From: Maridesulfovibrio salexigens DSM 2638
GTDB taxonomy: Bacteria > Desulfobacterota > Desulfovibrionia > Desulfovibrionales > Desulfovibrionaceae
Assembly: GCF_000023445.1 (NCBI RefSeq)
Contig: NC_012881.1
Location: forward strand, 3,091,501-3,155,500
Direction: 5' to 3'
Length of the DNA: 64,000 nt
The notes under the pieces are model-generated. The model was not told the origin of the DNA and did not search any database. It was given only the letters and a program-made list of their open reading frames with translations. The position numbers and the translations under genes are program-made. Of the stretch, positions 25,963-35,749 are shown one piece after another; the stretch's first letter is position 1; each line of letters opens with the position of its first letter.

Positions 25963-27177
25963 TTACTTTTTATGTTGAGTATTGCGCTTTTTACGACCAT
26001 TTTTATCTGGAACAGGTGCAGAAAAATCAAGTTTGGGAGCATTGTAATTAAAGGTATCCAGATAAAAAAGCTCCAGCCCGTAACCCAGGGATTCTTCAAT
26101 CTCGGCAAGCCGCGCCTTATCTTCATCAGCAACAAAGGTATAGGCTGTGCCCTTAGCATCCGCCCGTCCGGTCCTGCCGGTGCGGTGGACAAAAATTTCA
26201 ACATTGTCCGGCATATCGTAATTGATAACGTGAGAAATATTGGAACAATCAATACCGCGTGCGGCAAGATCGGTTGCTACAAGCACGGTAAAATCACCGA
26301 ACTTGAAACCGTTAAGAGTGCGGTTGCGCTTGCTCTGGGAAAGATCTCCATGCAGATCCGCAGCAGCCAGACCGCCCTTGGCTAAACGCTGGGCAAGTCT
26401 TCTGGCCCAACGCTTGGTGCGAACAAAGACCAATACCCGCTCAAATTCAATTTCATTGAACAGGACTTTGAGAAAACTCTGTTTCAAATGCACAGGAACC
26501 GGACAACTATACAGGCTTACCCCGTCTGCACTGACCGTCACTGCAACCCGCACAACTTCAGGATCGTGCAGAATATTTTTGGAAAGACTATTGATTGCAT
26601 CGGGCATGGTTGCCGAGAACATAAGATTCTGACGCTCGGCAGGCAGCTTTGCGAGTACTTTCTCAACTTCATCCATAAAGCCCATATCGAGCATACGGTC
26701 AGCTTCATCAAGAATCAGGGTATCCACTTGGGAAAGGTCTATTTCCTCACGTTCCAGAAGATCAAGCAGCCTTCCGGGAGTGGCATTGATCACAGTGACT
26801 TTCTTAACTTCCTTGGCCTGCTTGCCGATTCCGGCACCGCCGTAGACCGCAGCACTGCGAATTCCGGTCTGCCGTCCCAGTTCAATGAAAGTCTCATGTG
26901 TCTGCAAGGCCAGTTCACGAGTGGGCGAAAGAACCAAAACCTTTACCGGACCACGTTTTTCCGCTTCTTCATCCAGCAAACGTTGCAGCACCGGCAATAC
27001 AAAAGCGGCAGTCTTGCCAGTCCCGGTCTGGGCCAAACCCATGACATCGCGCCCCTGAAGCACAGCAGGAATAGCCTTTAACTGCACAGGGGTCGGGACT
27101 TCATATCCGGCACTGCGGATGCCCGAAATAAGGCGCATGTCAAATTTAAACTGGTCGAAACTCAAACAGGACTCCAT
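25963..27177 (-). CDS. DEAD-box RNA helicase, RhlE-like
   Basis: 404 residues from ATG 27177. Motifs in order: Q-motif with PTPVQ, I AQTGTGKT, Ia PTRELA, Ib TPGR, II DEAD, III SAT, then the second domain with VLVATDLAARGID and VI HRTGRTGR. The C-terminus ends in a basic tail (PDKNGRKKRNTQHKK). It unwinds or remodels RNA. No SD is visible, and the start is only four bases from the T run of an intrinsic terminator, so there is no room for a separate promoter after that terminator. Start at 27225 would lie inside the terminator and is less likely. Confidence 0.9.
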   Translation of the reverse strand: MESCLSFDQFKFDMRLISGIRSAGYEVPTPVQLKAIPAVLQGRDVMGLAQTGTGKTAAFVLPVLQRLLDEEAEKRGPVKVLVLSPTRELALQTHETFIELGRQTGIRSAAVYGGAGIGKQAKEVKKVTVINATPGRLLDLLEREEIDLSQVDTLILDEADRMLDMGFMDEVEKVLAKLPAERQNLMFSATMPDAINSLSKNILHDPEVVRVAVTVSADGVSLYSCPVPVHLKQSFLKVLFNEIEFERVLVFVRTKRWARRLAQRLAKGGLAAADLHGDLSQSKRNRTLNGFKFGDFTVLVATDLAARGIDCSNISHVINYDMPDNVEIFVHRTGRTGRADAKGTAYTFVADEDKARLAEIEESLGYGLELFYLDTFNYNAPKLDFSAPVPDKNGRKKRNTQHKK

Positions 27178-27180
27178 TAA

Positions 27181-27219
27181 AATTAAAAATAAAAAAGCGC
27201 GCCCCTTGCGAGGCGCGCG
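27181..27219 (-). terminator. Intrinsic terminator directly upstream of the helicase start
   Basis: GCGCGCC (27197-27203) pairs with GGCGCGC (27212-27218); on the minus strand the hairpin is followed by TTTTTTATTTTT. It should end transcription of the methyltransferase gene at 27259, and lies within the leader of the helicase. Confidence 0.85.
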
Positions 27220-27258
27220 GATCATTATATATTTATGATGTCGTGTAAAGTGCGGAAT

Positions 27259-28248
27259 CTACCACCTGCGCGGCAGCCTGCGCTGTGCCCAATCTGAAAG
27301 ATAAGGCAACAATTCCTCGCCAAGCTGATGCAAGGGTACGATATTTCCTTCGATTATGATACCTTGCGGAAACAAATTCATATCGTGATATTCTTTGGGG
27401 CCCTGAAAAGCCGTATTTTTAGCCAGAAGGACTGAAACATTCAAATCCTTGCAGAAAGCAATCAATCCTTCTGGGAAGAAAGCGGCATCTTTGATATTTT
27501 TACCAAGAGTGCGGAACAGAGTTCTACAAATTGAGACAAAATGTTCACGTCGCAGAGGCTGGTGCATGGCTGCTACTGTCTCGTTGGATACAAAAGTCAC
27601 TACCTTATTGGTCAACGGAGCGTAATTCTTGGCATCCCTTGCATCGCCGAGGATAATTTCAGCAATGCCCAGTTCTTTGAAAATCTTGTAGCTCTGCAAC
27701 CCGACCATCTTATCGTACTCAATACCGTACAAGGTAATGTTCTTGAAACCGTTCCGCCGCGCATGAATATGCTGAGCAAGCAGGAGGATTCCGGTTCCGG
27801 TCCCGATATCAAGGCCGACATATTCATCCTGTTCGAGCAACTTGGGGGAAATATTCTGAGTCACGATGGAGCGGATAATGTGACTGGTCTTGGTAATATC
27901 AGCAAGCATACGCAAGGAAAAAGACCACTGACGCAGATAATTCATAAGCTCAATATCATCATTAGGCTCATTGAGACTGCGGTGGCGGCTGAACATTTCA
28001 CAAAGCTTGCTTACTTCTTCAAGAGGGACAGGTTTATCAAAACCGCCTTTATGTACATAGCAATAGAAAAATTTGAGTACCATTCCCATGATCATTGAAT
28101 CGGAAATTCTGACTGAAGGATCACTCATACGATCCACGTCATCCAGCAAGGGGCTGTCGCTATATAACGATGGATCAATGACCATCTCTTCCGGATCCAC
28201 TAGCGCATGGTGAATATTACCCATCTCAACTGTGCTTTGTTCCTGCAT
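27259..28248 (-). CDS. Class I SAM-dependent methyltransferase, unknown substrate
   Basis: 329 residues, AGGAG upstream. The N-terminal ~130 residues are helical and not recognised (DDVDRMSDPSVRISDSMIMGMVLKFF). From ~140 a Rossmann methyltransferase core appears: YVGLDIGTGTGILLLAQHIHARR (motif I), NITLYGIEYDK (motif II acidic residue), and AEIILGDARDA. The post-motif IV loop reads FVSNETVAAMHQ. Protein or small-molecule targets are both possible. Likely a single-gene unit with its own terminator. Confidence 0.72.
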   Translation of the reverse strand: MQEQSTVEMGNIHHALVDPEEMVIDPSLYSDSPLLDDVDRMSDPSVRISDSMIMGMVLKFFYCYVHKGGFDKPVPLEEVSKLCEMFSRHRSLNEPNDDIELMNYLRQWSFSLRMLADITKTSHIIRSIVTQNISPKLLEQDEYVGLDIGTGTGILLLAQHIHARRNGFKNITLYGIEYDKMVGLQSYKIFKELGIAEIILGDARDAKNYAPLTNKVVTFVSNETVAAMHQPLRREHFVSICRTLFRTLGKNIKDAAFFPEGLIAFCKDLNVSVLLAKNTAFQGPKEYHDMNLFPQGIIIEGNIVPLHQLGEELLPYLSDWAQRRLPRRW

Positions 28249-28427
28249 TTAAACACTCCTTGCGAACATCATAATATTAGAATCATGGAGGCATGCTTTA
28301 CCTACCGAACAAGGGAATGCACAGACTGTTCCCATTTATTAAGAGGGGCAATTTCTCTGTATAAAAAAAGTCTAGAATACAAACTAAAATCTTGATTTAA
28401 CTCAATTAATTAATTTAAGAAGACCAC

Positions 28428-28463
28428 AAAAAAAGGCCGTTTCCAAAGCTGAAAACGGCCTTT
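28428..28463 (-). terminator. Terminator of the YprB-like gene
   Basis: AAAGGCCGTTT pairs with AAACGGCCTTT (10-11 bp); on the minus strand it ends in TTTTTTT. Confidence 0.85.
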
Positions 28464-28523
28464 ACAGGCAAAAAATACCATTTCATACAGGCGGCAAAAA
28501 ATGACACCTGCCTATTACATAAA

Positions 28524-29381
28524 TCAGAACCTGCGAAAAGAACTTTCCCCGGAATATTTAGCCCTGATTCCATCCACAACTTCACGATGGGCTCTGAATG
28601 GATTCAAAGGTTCAGGCTTTTCGGCAAGGGGAGTAAGATCATGCTGGGAGAATCTCTCGATATGCAGGTTGTATCCTTTGATCATGAGGTTTTCCAGATT
28701 CACACTATCCAGCACGTTGTAAGCCAGAAGTGTTTCAAGAGCGCGCTCATCACCGTTCATTTCATATTCATTCCAAAGCAGCACGGCAAAATAACCATCC
28801 AGCCCTTCAGCGTCACCGCGATCCATACCGAAATAACGCTCAATTCCTTTCAGGCCTCCGGTAATACCCAGAGAGCGGAAAACAAATCTCAAGTCTATAT
28901 GAGCGGCATCAACCTTGATACCGAAATATTTTTCAATGAACGGAACATCAAAACATTTACCGTTAAAGCTGACTATAAGCGGATATTTAGCTATTTCTTC
29001 TTCAAAATCATATAGGTTTTTACCCTGCACATATGTCTTGATTTCTTTACCGTTCCAAAGCGCAATGGTGGTAATATCGCAACTATGGGCATCTGTCCCG
29101 GTAGTTTCGATATCAATATAAGCGACATTATCGCGGAAGTGAGAATACATCCGCCACTGGTCGGAAGCAGGAAGACGGTCAGCGAACCAGTTAGCATCAT
29201 ATGCTTCAAGCTTCTGCTTTGATTCACCGCAGCCTTTTTCCAATTCATTCATTTTTGCATCGGAAAGGGGCGTGGCAACTCCATCAAGGATGTCGTTCCA
29301 GCTATTCGCTCCAGCCTGCCAGATTTTGGCTTCAGTTGTGCTTCCAATTCCCTTGAGATGACAAAAAGTTCTTTCGAGCAT
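28524..29381 (-). CDS. YprB-like ribonuclease H-fold exonuclease
   Basis: 285 residues. The N-terminal ~85 residues resemble a helix-hairpin-helix-type segment (FCHLKGIGSTTEAKIWQAG). From ~90 the DEDD-type nuclease fold appears: YIDIETTGTD (first Asp and Glu), IVSFNGKCFDVPFIEKYF, and YNVLDSVNLENL with the last Asp. This matches the YprB/RNase_H_2 family, predicted 3'-5' exonucleases. The substrate is not known. A strong terminator lies downstream. Only a weak SD (CAGGG) precedes the ATG. Confidence 0.8.
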   Translation of the reverse strand: MLERTFCHLKGIGSTTEAKIWQAGANSWNDILDGVATPLSDAKMNELEKGCGESKQKLEAYDANWFADRLPASDQWRMYSHFRDNVAYIDIETTGTDAHSCDITTIALWNGKEIKTYVQGKNLYDFEEEIAKYPLIVSFNGKCFDVPFIEKYFGIKVDAAHIDLRFVFRSLGITGGLKGIERYFGMDRGDAEGLDGYFAVLLWNEYEMNGDERALETLLAYNVLDSVNLENLMIKGYNLHIERFSQHDLTPLAEKPEPLNPFRAHREVVDGIRAKYSGESSFRRF

Positions 29382-29599
29382 TTAAAAACAGCCCTGTTTT
29401 TCAAGTAGTTAATCAATACGGACAAAGTGTCCTTTTATGCGTATTCCCGATAGAATCACCGGAAGAATACCCCTACGTCAGGGAGAGGATTAGCCGTAAT
29501 AGGCTCCTTAGTCCAGCAATTACGTAACATTGACATTAATCTGCCACTGATCATACATATATAGATGGTAAAAATATTTTCACCATAATAATAGTCGCT

Positions 29600-30556
29600 A
29601 TGGAAAATTTGACAATGGAAAAAATTAATTTTCAATACATAATCGATCTGATTCAGGCAGAAGTAATCGCTCCTGTAAAAAAAATCCTGACAAGCCTGCC
29701 GCAGGAATCCCTCTACCTGATTCTTTCGGCCGCGGGGCTGCTTGCTCTGCTGGCGGCTGTTTTCGCTTTTCTGCTGTTGCGTCCCAAACCTAAAAAGGAA
29801 CATAAGCCTCAAGGTCCTCAAGACTTTGTTAAATTTTTTCAGAACAGCGGGACAATTATGGATATTGCAGCAGCCGGGGAGCATGAAAACGTGCTTGGTC
29901 GTGGTGTTCTCACAGCGGTAAAACCTGACCATATGCGTGTAGAAATTATCGAGGAGAGCGGGATTTCACGCCTCACCCCCACTGCAGAACTAATCCTTAT
30001 GTTCCCTCCGGAACAAAGCGCAGCCGGAAAGGTAAACTCATTCAGGTCGACTATTAATACCATTGAATGTGAAACCGGTAACTGCGGCAGAATGGTCCTG
30101 ACCCCGCCAGTTAAATTTTCACTGGTCAAAAGACGCCGCCACAAACGCAAACGCGTCATTGACCAGCAATTCATCCGGGTCAAGCTATGGCTTGGCAAGC
30201 CGGACAGCGACGACACCACTTTTGCTGACCGTATTCCCGACCTTGCGGTAAATTCATATGATCCTCGCTCCACCGGACACGAGGATAATCAGGTCATCAA
30301 CATTTCCAATGGAGGTATCGGAGTCGGCGCTTCTCCCGTACTTGTTGAGTCAAAATTAAACATAGATGATGATGTACTGATCAGCATCTTCATGTTCAAT
30401 TTCCGGCAGAAAGTTTTCAAGCCGTACTGGTATGCAGGAAAAATCCGATCCATGGAAAATATGGACGGCCAAACCTGCCGTGTGGGTATTGAATTCACCA
30501 GCACCGGAAAGATGCGCGATGAGAATGAACAGAATATTGACTGGGCAAAAATTTAA
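29600..30556 (+). CDS. Membrane-anchored PilZ-like protein
   Basis: 318 residues if it starts at the ATG at 29600; an ATG at 29615 is possible. One membrane helix (YLILSAAGLLALLAAVFAFLLL) lies near residues 43-64. A YcgR-N-like beta domain (~75-175) is followed by KRRRHKRKRV, the basic motif that starts a PilZ domain, then VINISNGGIGVGA, where the usual D-x-S-x-x-G has Asn in place of Asp, and a GIEF strand. PilZ domains bind c-di-GMP through these motifs. Binding is likely but not certain because of the Asp change. The 218 bp upstream show no other gene. Confidence 0.7.
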   Translation: MENLTMEKINFQYIIDLIQAEVIAPVKKILTSLPQESLYLILSAAGLLALLAAVFAFLLLRPKPKKEHKPQGPQDFVKFFQNSGTIMDIAAAGEHENVLGRGVLTAVKPDHMRVEIIEESGISRLTPTAELILMFPPEQSAAGKVNSFRSTINTIECETGNCGRMVLTPPVKFSLVKRRRHKRKRVIDQQFIRVKLWLGKPDSDDTTFADRIPDLAVNSYDPRSTGHEDNQVINISNGGIGVGASPVLVESKLNIDDDVLISIFMFNFRQKVFKPYWYAGKIRSMENMDGQTCRVGIEFTSTGKMRDENEQNIDWAKI

Positions 30557-30592
30557 ACAAAACTGAAAAGAAAGCTCCGGATGTAAGACGCA

Positions 30593-30646
30593 AAAAAAAG
30601 ACAGGAACGAAGCGTATTGAAGCATACGTGAGTTTCTGTCTTTTTT
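30593..30646 (+). terminator. Terminator after the PilZ-like gene
   Basis: AAAAAAGACAG and CTGTCTTTTTT flank an imperfect stem that includes CGTAT / ATACG; the right arm ends in a T run. Confidence 0.8.
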
Positions 30647-30683
30647 GCAGCTACGCCACAGATGGCGCTTTATCTTCAGTCTT

Positions 30684-30713
30684 AAAATCCCCCGCCGACT
30701 CAGTCAGCGGGGG
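30684..30713 (-). terminator. Hairpin downstream of the leftward helical-protein genes
   Basis: CCCCCGC pairs with GCGGGGG (30689-30695 with 30707-30713); on the minus strand ATTTTAAG follows. Confidence 0.65.
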
Positions 30714-30765
30714 ATAATTGTACCGTGGTTACGCAGGAGGACAGTTTTATGTATCGTCCTGCAAT

Positions 30766-31119
30766 CTATCCAACCTTGTTAATATAGCGATTGGCAATCA
30801 AGGGGGTGCCGCGTGCGACACTGCCGTACCCCTTGAAGCGGGTACTTTCCTTCTTAACCCGCCCTATGTCCTGCCGCAGCGATGCGTGAAGTTTCTTAGC
30901 TTCAGCGGTAAGCTGCCCTTGCAGGTTCTTGAGCTTGTTAAGCTTTTCCAGAATTTCATCCAGACTCACGCTCTCTTTTGTTTCCAGAGCCTTATCGGTG
31001 AGTACACCTCTTCTTTCTGCGGCATCAAAGGCATCGTCCACCTCGCCCGCCACAAGAAATCTCAACTCTTCGTATCCGATTTCAAGAGCCTGATCCAGAA
31101 GTTCCAAGGTTTGAGCCAT
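30766..31119 (-). CDS. Small helical protein of unknown function
   Basis: 117 residues, AGAGGTAACTG upstream. It is strongly helical with coiled-coil character (VSLDEILEKLNKLKNLQGQLTAEAKKLHASL) and a basic C-terminus. I recognise no family. It lies five bases after the stop of the 31125 gene and downstream of a GT9 glycosyltransferase. The size and helical form recall flagellar or secretion chaperones, but no motif confirms that. Confidence 0.6.
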   Translation of the reverse strand: MAQTLELLDQALEIGYEELRFLVAGEVDDAFDAAERRGVLTDKALETKESVSLDEILEKLNKLKNLQGQLTAEAKKLHASLRQDIGRVKKESTRFKGYGSVARGTPLIANRYINKVG

Positions 31120-31124
31120 AACAG

Positions 31125-31730
31125 TTACCTCTTGGCTACCTCCCGGAGATCCTCACGAATGATGGAGATAACATTCTTCCATTTTTCAACGGAAGGCAGG
31201 AATTCATATTCAAGCAAATCAGCCAGCAGAATCCAGTCCTCGTTCTCAAGGACTTCGGTCATTTCAGTGAAAAGACCGGAAAAATCTTCCACAACCTTTT
31301 CGAAATCATCGTGTTGTTTAATGGAGAAATGATCACGCAGGTTTCCGACCATGCCAAGGAAGTCCCTGATAACATCAAGAAGATCCTGATAAAGTTCGAG
31401 GGCTTCAGCATCGTCTGCCTGTCTGAAAAGTTCAGCAACCTGCTTGCCGCCGCCGGCCATGATGTTCACGACCTTATAGAGTTCAAGAGTGATGGCAGAA
31501 GCCATCTCAACTGCGGATGCACTGACAATTTCAAGGCTGTCGATTTCGGAAGTTTCAATATCTTCCGACTGGTTGGGGTAAATTTCACTGAAAGGTTCAT
31601 TGTTAACCTTAACGTCGGTTACAATGCGGTCGTCAAGGTGGCCGTCTGCCATCACCTTGTCAAAAACCTGCTCAAGATTTTCAAAGCTTCTGATATCGAG
31701 ATCAGTTTTGGTTCCATCGATAACGATCAT
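31125..31730 (-). CDS. Acidic helical protein of unknown function
   Basis: 201 residues, AGGAGGAGAGTCATT upstream. After a short N-terminal strand (MIVIDGTKTDLDIRSFENLEQVFDKVMADG) it is acidic and helical throughout (VEDFSGLFTEMTEVLENEDWILLADLLEYEFLPSVEKW). No signal peptide, no membrane helix, no enzyme motif recognised. It is followed after five bases by the 117-residue protein, so the two are probably co-expressed and may form a complex. Upstream is a GT9 glycosyltransferase. Confidence 0.6.
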   Translation of the reverse strand: MIVIDGTKTDLDIRSFENLEQVFDKVMADGHLDDRIVTDVKVNNEPFSEIYPNQSEDIETSEIDSLEIVSASAVEMASAITLELYKVVNIMAGGGKQVAELFRQADDAEALELYQDLLDVIRDFLGMVGNLRDHFSIKQHDDFEKVVEDFSGLFTEMTEVLENEDWILLADLLEYEFLPSVEKWKNVISIIREDLREVAKR

Positions 31731-31812
31731 AATGACTCTCCTCCTAAATTAGGTACGTAATTTTTTCCGGTTGGTCCGGTACGCCCTATTTCATACAAGA
31801 GTCATGCCAACG

Positions 31813-33360
31813 CTACTCAATAGAAACCGACATCGCACCGACCAGCGCCATGTAACACTTTAACTGATCCATAACTCCATCCATGCTTTCATGGGTTCTG
31901 GATTCTATCATCCACATGGAAGAAAGCACCGAAAGCTCAGGACAGGAGGACAATATATCCTGTATTTTTTGCAAGTTAGCCAAGAATTTCATTTTCATGG
32001 CTTCAATAGGATCAGCCTGAAGAATCACCGCCTGCTTGCTTAATAAAAAGAGAACATCCCTACAACTATTGAGAGAACTGAGCAGTCTGGACCGCAAATC
32101 AGAAGATAACTCCATCTTAGGAAGTTCTGCTGCATCAAATTCATCGCCGTCAAGAAAGCGACGGTAAAGTTCACGCTGCAAGACAATCCACTTATAACGA
32201 TCACTATCCGTATGCCCGGAAAGAGAAGTCAGGGAAATCATCCCCCTCTCATCACGCCCGGTCAGGTAGGCACGCACGCCTCTGTTCTCGATTCGGGGCC
32301 ACTCTCCACTATCAAGAAAAGATGAAACAGCATCAAATACAGTATCAGGCTCAACTTCCCTGCGGCAGACATTCTCGTAAGCGCACTTTTTGCCAAACGG
32401 ACAGGGATGGCAATCAAGATCAGGTTCAAAACAGCACAGGTTTGCAGCAGCAGGACCTGTATCCCACGGCTGTGCTGTGGCGAGGAAAATAGCAGCCAGC
32501 GGAGTTCCGGAACCGGCTGCAAGGTGCATTGTCCCGGTATCATTGGTTACCAGCAGGTCTATACGGCGCAAAATCGCCGCAAGTTCCGGCAGGGATGTTC
32601 CTCCCATAAGGTTTACAGACGGGAATTCAGCGCCCTGCAAAATACGCTCACCCAGCCCCTTCTCGCCTTCAGTGCCAAGAAGAACAGGTACCATGCGCTT
32701 TTCCTTCCACAACCTGCGCCCAAGCTTTCTGAAATGCTCAACAGGCCAACGCCTGCGATCCTCACTGGCTCCGGGTTGAAAGCCTACAAATCCCTGTGCA
32801 CCGGGAGCAGGATTCTCCAGCAACTTCAAGGCCGCAATCTTCATTTCCGCTGTAGATTCAGCAAGCTCAAAAGGCGCAGGCTTATTGATCCCGGCAACTT
32901 TGCAGAAGAGATCAACCACATTAAAAGGACTGGACCCGCGGTTGGCGGATGCCATTTGCAGGAATCCGGCCCAGCGTGAGGTGTCGGCATTGAATCCGAA
33001 ATCGTCCATGGCAAAACCGCGAACTTCGCGTCCCTGACCGAGTCTGAGAGTAATCAACCGCGAAGAAACGGACGGGGTCAGGTTTATGACCAGTTCCGGA
33101 TCAAAAGATTCTTCAATTTCAGTACAATATGATTCAAAGACATTAACCGCCTCGCGCCAGTCCCTATCAAGGGATGCCAAAAGCGATGCTCCGGGCAGTG
33201 AAAAAGTCCGTGTTACATTGCGCAGCAGCTGGGTGGTCCCGGCGAAATTTTTCAAACACATAACCCCGACTTCATAACCTTGATCAGTAAGGGCGGTTAT
33301 TACCGGCTGGGTCTGCAAGATGTCCCCGAAACGGGTAAGATTTATAACTAGCGCTTTCAT
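31813..33360 (-). CDS. Family 9 glycosyltransferase (heptosyltransferase-like) with C-terminal extension
   Basis: 515 residues from ATG 33360; its SD (GGAGG) is part of the adjoining repeat. The GT-B fold of ADP-heptose transferases shows in VINLTRFGDILQTQPVI, VGFQPGASEDRRRWPVEHFRKLGRRL and the donor-binding LVTNDTGTMHLAAGSGTPLAAIF, followed by the Cys-rich CHPCPFGKKCAYENVC. These enzymes transfer heptose or related sugars to lipopolysaccharide. The family is normally ~350 residues; the extra ~160 C-terminal residues are helical and unassigned. Two unknown helical proteins follow downstream. Confidence 0.85.
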   Translation of the reverse strand: MKALVINLTRFGDILQTQPVITALTDQGYEVGVMCLKNFAGTTQLLRNVTRTFSLPGASLLASLDRDWREAVNVFESYCTEIEESFDPELVINLTPSVSSRLITLRLGQGREVRGFAMDDFGFNADTSRWAGFLQMASANRGSSPFNVVDLFCKVAGINKPAPFELAESTAEMKIAALKLLENPAPGAQGFVGFQPGASEDRRRWPVEHFRKLGRRLWKEKRMVPVLLGTEGEKGLGERILQGAEFPSVNLMGGTSLPELAAILRRIDLLVTNDTGTMHLAAGSGTPLAAIFLATAQPWDTGPAAANLCCFEPDLDCHPCPFGKKCAYENVCRREVEPDTVFDAVSSFLDSGEWPRIENRGVRAYLTGRDERGMISLTSLSGHTDSDRYKWIVLQRELYRRFLDGDEFDAAELPKMELSSDLRSRLLSSLNSCRDVLFLLSKQAVILQADPIEAMKMKFLANLQKIQDILSSCPELSVLSSMWMIESRTHESMDGVMDQLKCYMALVGAMSVSIE

Positions 33361-33366
33361 ATTGAT

Positions 33367-33452
33367 GCCTCCGGCGGACCTGCGGGGACCAAAGAAACTT
33401 TTTGAAAATAGTTTCTCTGGACTCTTCAAAAAATTTTAATAGGGCTTCGCCG
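33367..33452. repeat. Dispersed intergenic repeat, copy C (variant arms)
   Basis: Starts GCCTCCGGCGG and ends AGGGCTTCGCCGC like the other copies, but the internal hairpin is AGAAACTTTTT / AAATAGTTTCT with flanks GGACC / GGACT. It is ~86 bp long and supplies the SD of the glycosyltransferase gene. The remaining 33453-33711 should carry the acs promoter; no clear site seen. Confidence 0.75.
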
Positions 33453-33711
33453 CTTTGTTTTGTAATTTGTCATCTTTTTAAGGGTATACCTTAACTATGC
33501 AGACAACGCCACTCACAGCAAACGGTATCTTTTTCGGGTAAACGGCACGAAGTTTCCGCCAAACGGTTTTTACTTCCCCTGAGTGATTTTCTTCCACCGT
33601 TTATCGAAAAGCATGTGCATGCAAAGGGAAAAATGTATATAACTCTAGACATCCGGTAAAAATTTTCTGCTTACACATGCACTTTAAAAAAAGACCTCAG
33701 GAGGCCACCTC

Positions 33712-35697
33712 ATGACTGAAGAACAAAAAATTGAAAGTCTCTCCAAAGAAAACAGGCTCTTTAATCCTCCTGCCGATTTCCCCGGCGCATGCGTGAAAAG
33801 CCTTGAAGAATACAAAGCTATCTATGACCGTTCCATCAACGACATGGAAGGTTTCTGGGCCGAACGCGCAGACGAGCTGCTCACCTGGGACAAGAAGTGG
33901 GACAACGTTCTTGATTATGATTTCGACAAACCGGAAATTAAATGGTTTGAAGGCGGCAAGCTCAATGCATCCGCCAACTGCCTTGACCGCCACATTGAAA
34001 ACGGCCGCCGCAACAAGGCCGCACTTATCTGGCAGGGCGAGGAAGACCATGAAGTAAAAGTTTATACCTACGACATGCTCCACCGCGAAGTATGCCGTTT
34101 TGCCAACGTACTCAAAAAACTGGGCGTAGAGAAAGGCGATCGCGTATCCATCTACCTGCCCATGATCCCGGAACTGGCTATCGCAATGCTGGCTTGTACC
34201 CGCATCGGCGCACCCCATTCCATCATTTTCGCAGGCTTCAGCTCAAACAGCCTGCGTGACCGCATCAACGACTGCGGCGCAAAAGTACACATCACCGGTG
34301 ACGGCGTTCTGCGCGGCGGAAGAAAAATCCCGCTCAAGCCCAACTCCGATGAAGCTCTCAAAGAGTGCCCCTCTGTTGAGCAGTGCATTGTTGTTCCCAG
34401 AGCAAACAATGAAATTGAAATGGTCGAAGGCCGTGACCGCCTCTGGTCCGAACTTATGGAAGACCCGGAAATCACCGACAACTGCCCCTACGAACTGATG
34501 GATTCCGAAGATCCGCTCTTCATCCTCTACACCTCCGGCAGTACCGGTAAGCCCAAGGGCGTTTTCCACACCACCGGCGGCTACATGACTTACGCAGCCC
34601 ATACCTGCCAGTGGGTCTTCGATCTTAAAGATGATGACGTTCATTGGTGCACCGCCGATATCGGCTGGGTAACCGGACACTCATACATTGTTTACGGACC
34701 GCTGGCCCTCGGCGCTACCAGCATCATGTTCGAATCCGTGCCTACCTACCCGGACCCGGCAAGATTCTGGCAGGTCTGTGAAAAATTCAGAGTAAATATT
34801 TTCTACACCGCTCCTACCGCCATCCGTGCACTCATGCGCGAAGGCGACCAGTGGACCAAGAAATACGATCTCTCCAGCCTGCGCATTCTCGGAACGGTTG
34901 GTGAGCCCATCAACCCCGAAGCATGGATGTGGTACCACGAAAATATCGGTGCCGAAAAACTGCCCATCGTTGATACCTGGTGGCAAACAGAAACAGGCGG
35001 GCATATCCTGTCTCCCCTGCCTTATGCCACCCCGCTTAAACCCGGCTCGGCAACCCTCCCGCTGCCCGGTATTGATGCGGCAATTGTGGACCGCCACGGC
35101 GAAGAAGTCGGTCCCAACGAAGGCGGTTTCCTCGTTATCCGTAAACCGTGGCCCGGTATGCTTCGCGGAGTCTGGGGCAATCAGGAAAGATTCAAACAGC
35201 AATACTTTCAGGGCTTCCCCGGAGTATACGAATCCGGCGATGGAGCTCGCAGGGATGAAGATGGATACTTCTGGATCATGGGCCGCGTAGATGACGTTAT
35301 CAACGTTTCCGGTCACAGACTGGGTACCGCAGAAATCGAATCCGCACTGGTTTCTCACCCGGCAGTTTCAGAAGCAGCTGTTGTAGGCATGCCTCACGAG
35401 GTTAAAGGCCAATCCATCTATGCCTATGTAACCCTCAAGGCTGAATACGATGAGGACGATGATCTTATGAAAGACCTGCGCATGCACGTCCGCAAGGAAA
35501 TCGGCCCTCTGGCAGCACCGGAAGTAATTCAGTTTGCTCCCTCCCTGCCCAAGACCCGCAGCGGTAAGATCATGCGTCGAATCCTGCGCAAGATCGTAGA
35601 AGGCGATACTTCGAACCTCGGTGACACTTCGACACTGGCTGATCCTTCAGTAGTGACCGACCTCATCGAAGGTTATGAAGAAATAATGAATCCATAA
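33712..35697 (+). CDS. acs: Acetyl-CoA synthetase, AMP-forming
   Basis: 661 residues, normal Acs length, with GGAGGCCACCTC upstream. It activates acetate to acetyl-CoA through acetyl-AMP. Motifs: [12 protein letters not shown] (phosphate-binding), [37 protein letters not shown], and the C-terminal [11 protein letters not shown] whose Lys is the usual acetylation-controlled residue. In a sulfate reducer it allows acetate assimilation or salvages excreted acetate. It stands alone with its own 3' hairpin. Confidence 0.97.
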   Translation: MTEEQKIESLSKENRLFNPPADFPGACVKSLEEYKAIYDRSINDMEGFWAERADELLTWDKKWDNVLDYDFDKPEIKWFEGGKLNASANCLDRHIENGRRNKAALIWQGEEDHEVKVYTYDMLHREVCRFANVLKKLGVEKGDRVSIYLPMIPELAIAMLACTRIGAPHSIIFAGFSSNSLRDRINDCGAKVHITGDGVLRGGRKIPLKPNSDEALKECPSVEQCIVVPRANNEIEMVEGRDRLWSELMEDPEITDNCPYELMDSEDPLFILYTSGSTGKPKGVFHTTGGYMTYAAHTCQWVFDLKDDDVHWCTADIGWVTGHSYIVYGPLALGATSIMFESVPTYPDPARFWQVCEKFRVNIFYTAPTAIRALMREGDQWTKKYDLSSLRILGTVGEPINPEAWMWYHENIGAEKLPIVDTWWQTETGGHILSPLPYATPLKPGSATLPLPGIDAAIVDRHGEEVGPNEGGFLVIRKPWPGMLRGVWGNQERFKQQYFQGFPGVYESGDGARRDEDGYFWIMGRVDDVINVSGHRLGTAEIESALVSHPAVSEAAVVGMPHEVKGQSIYAYVTLKAEYDEDDDLMKDLRMHVRKEIGPLAAPEVIQFAPSLPKTRSGKIMRRILRKIVEGDTSNLGDTSTLADPSVVTDLIEGYEEIMNP

Positions 35698-35721
35698 GTA
35701 TGGTAAAAGGTTGCCCCGAAG

Positions 35722-35749
35722 TTGCCCGGTTCTAATCAGAACCGGGCAA
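35722..35749 (+). terminator. Perfect hairpin after acs
   Basis: A 12-bp perfect stem TTGCCCGGTTCT / AGAACCGGGCAA with a 4-base loop. No T run follows directly, so it could also be an RNA-stabilising 3' hairpin. Confidence 0.6.

Noticed and set aside
33536-33560. Possible sigma-54 promoter upstream of acs (ACGGCACGAAGTTTCCGC)
   Set aside because: The -24 part is close, but the -12 element lacks the essential GC; too weak to call.
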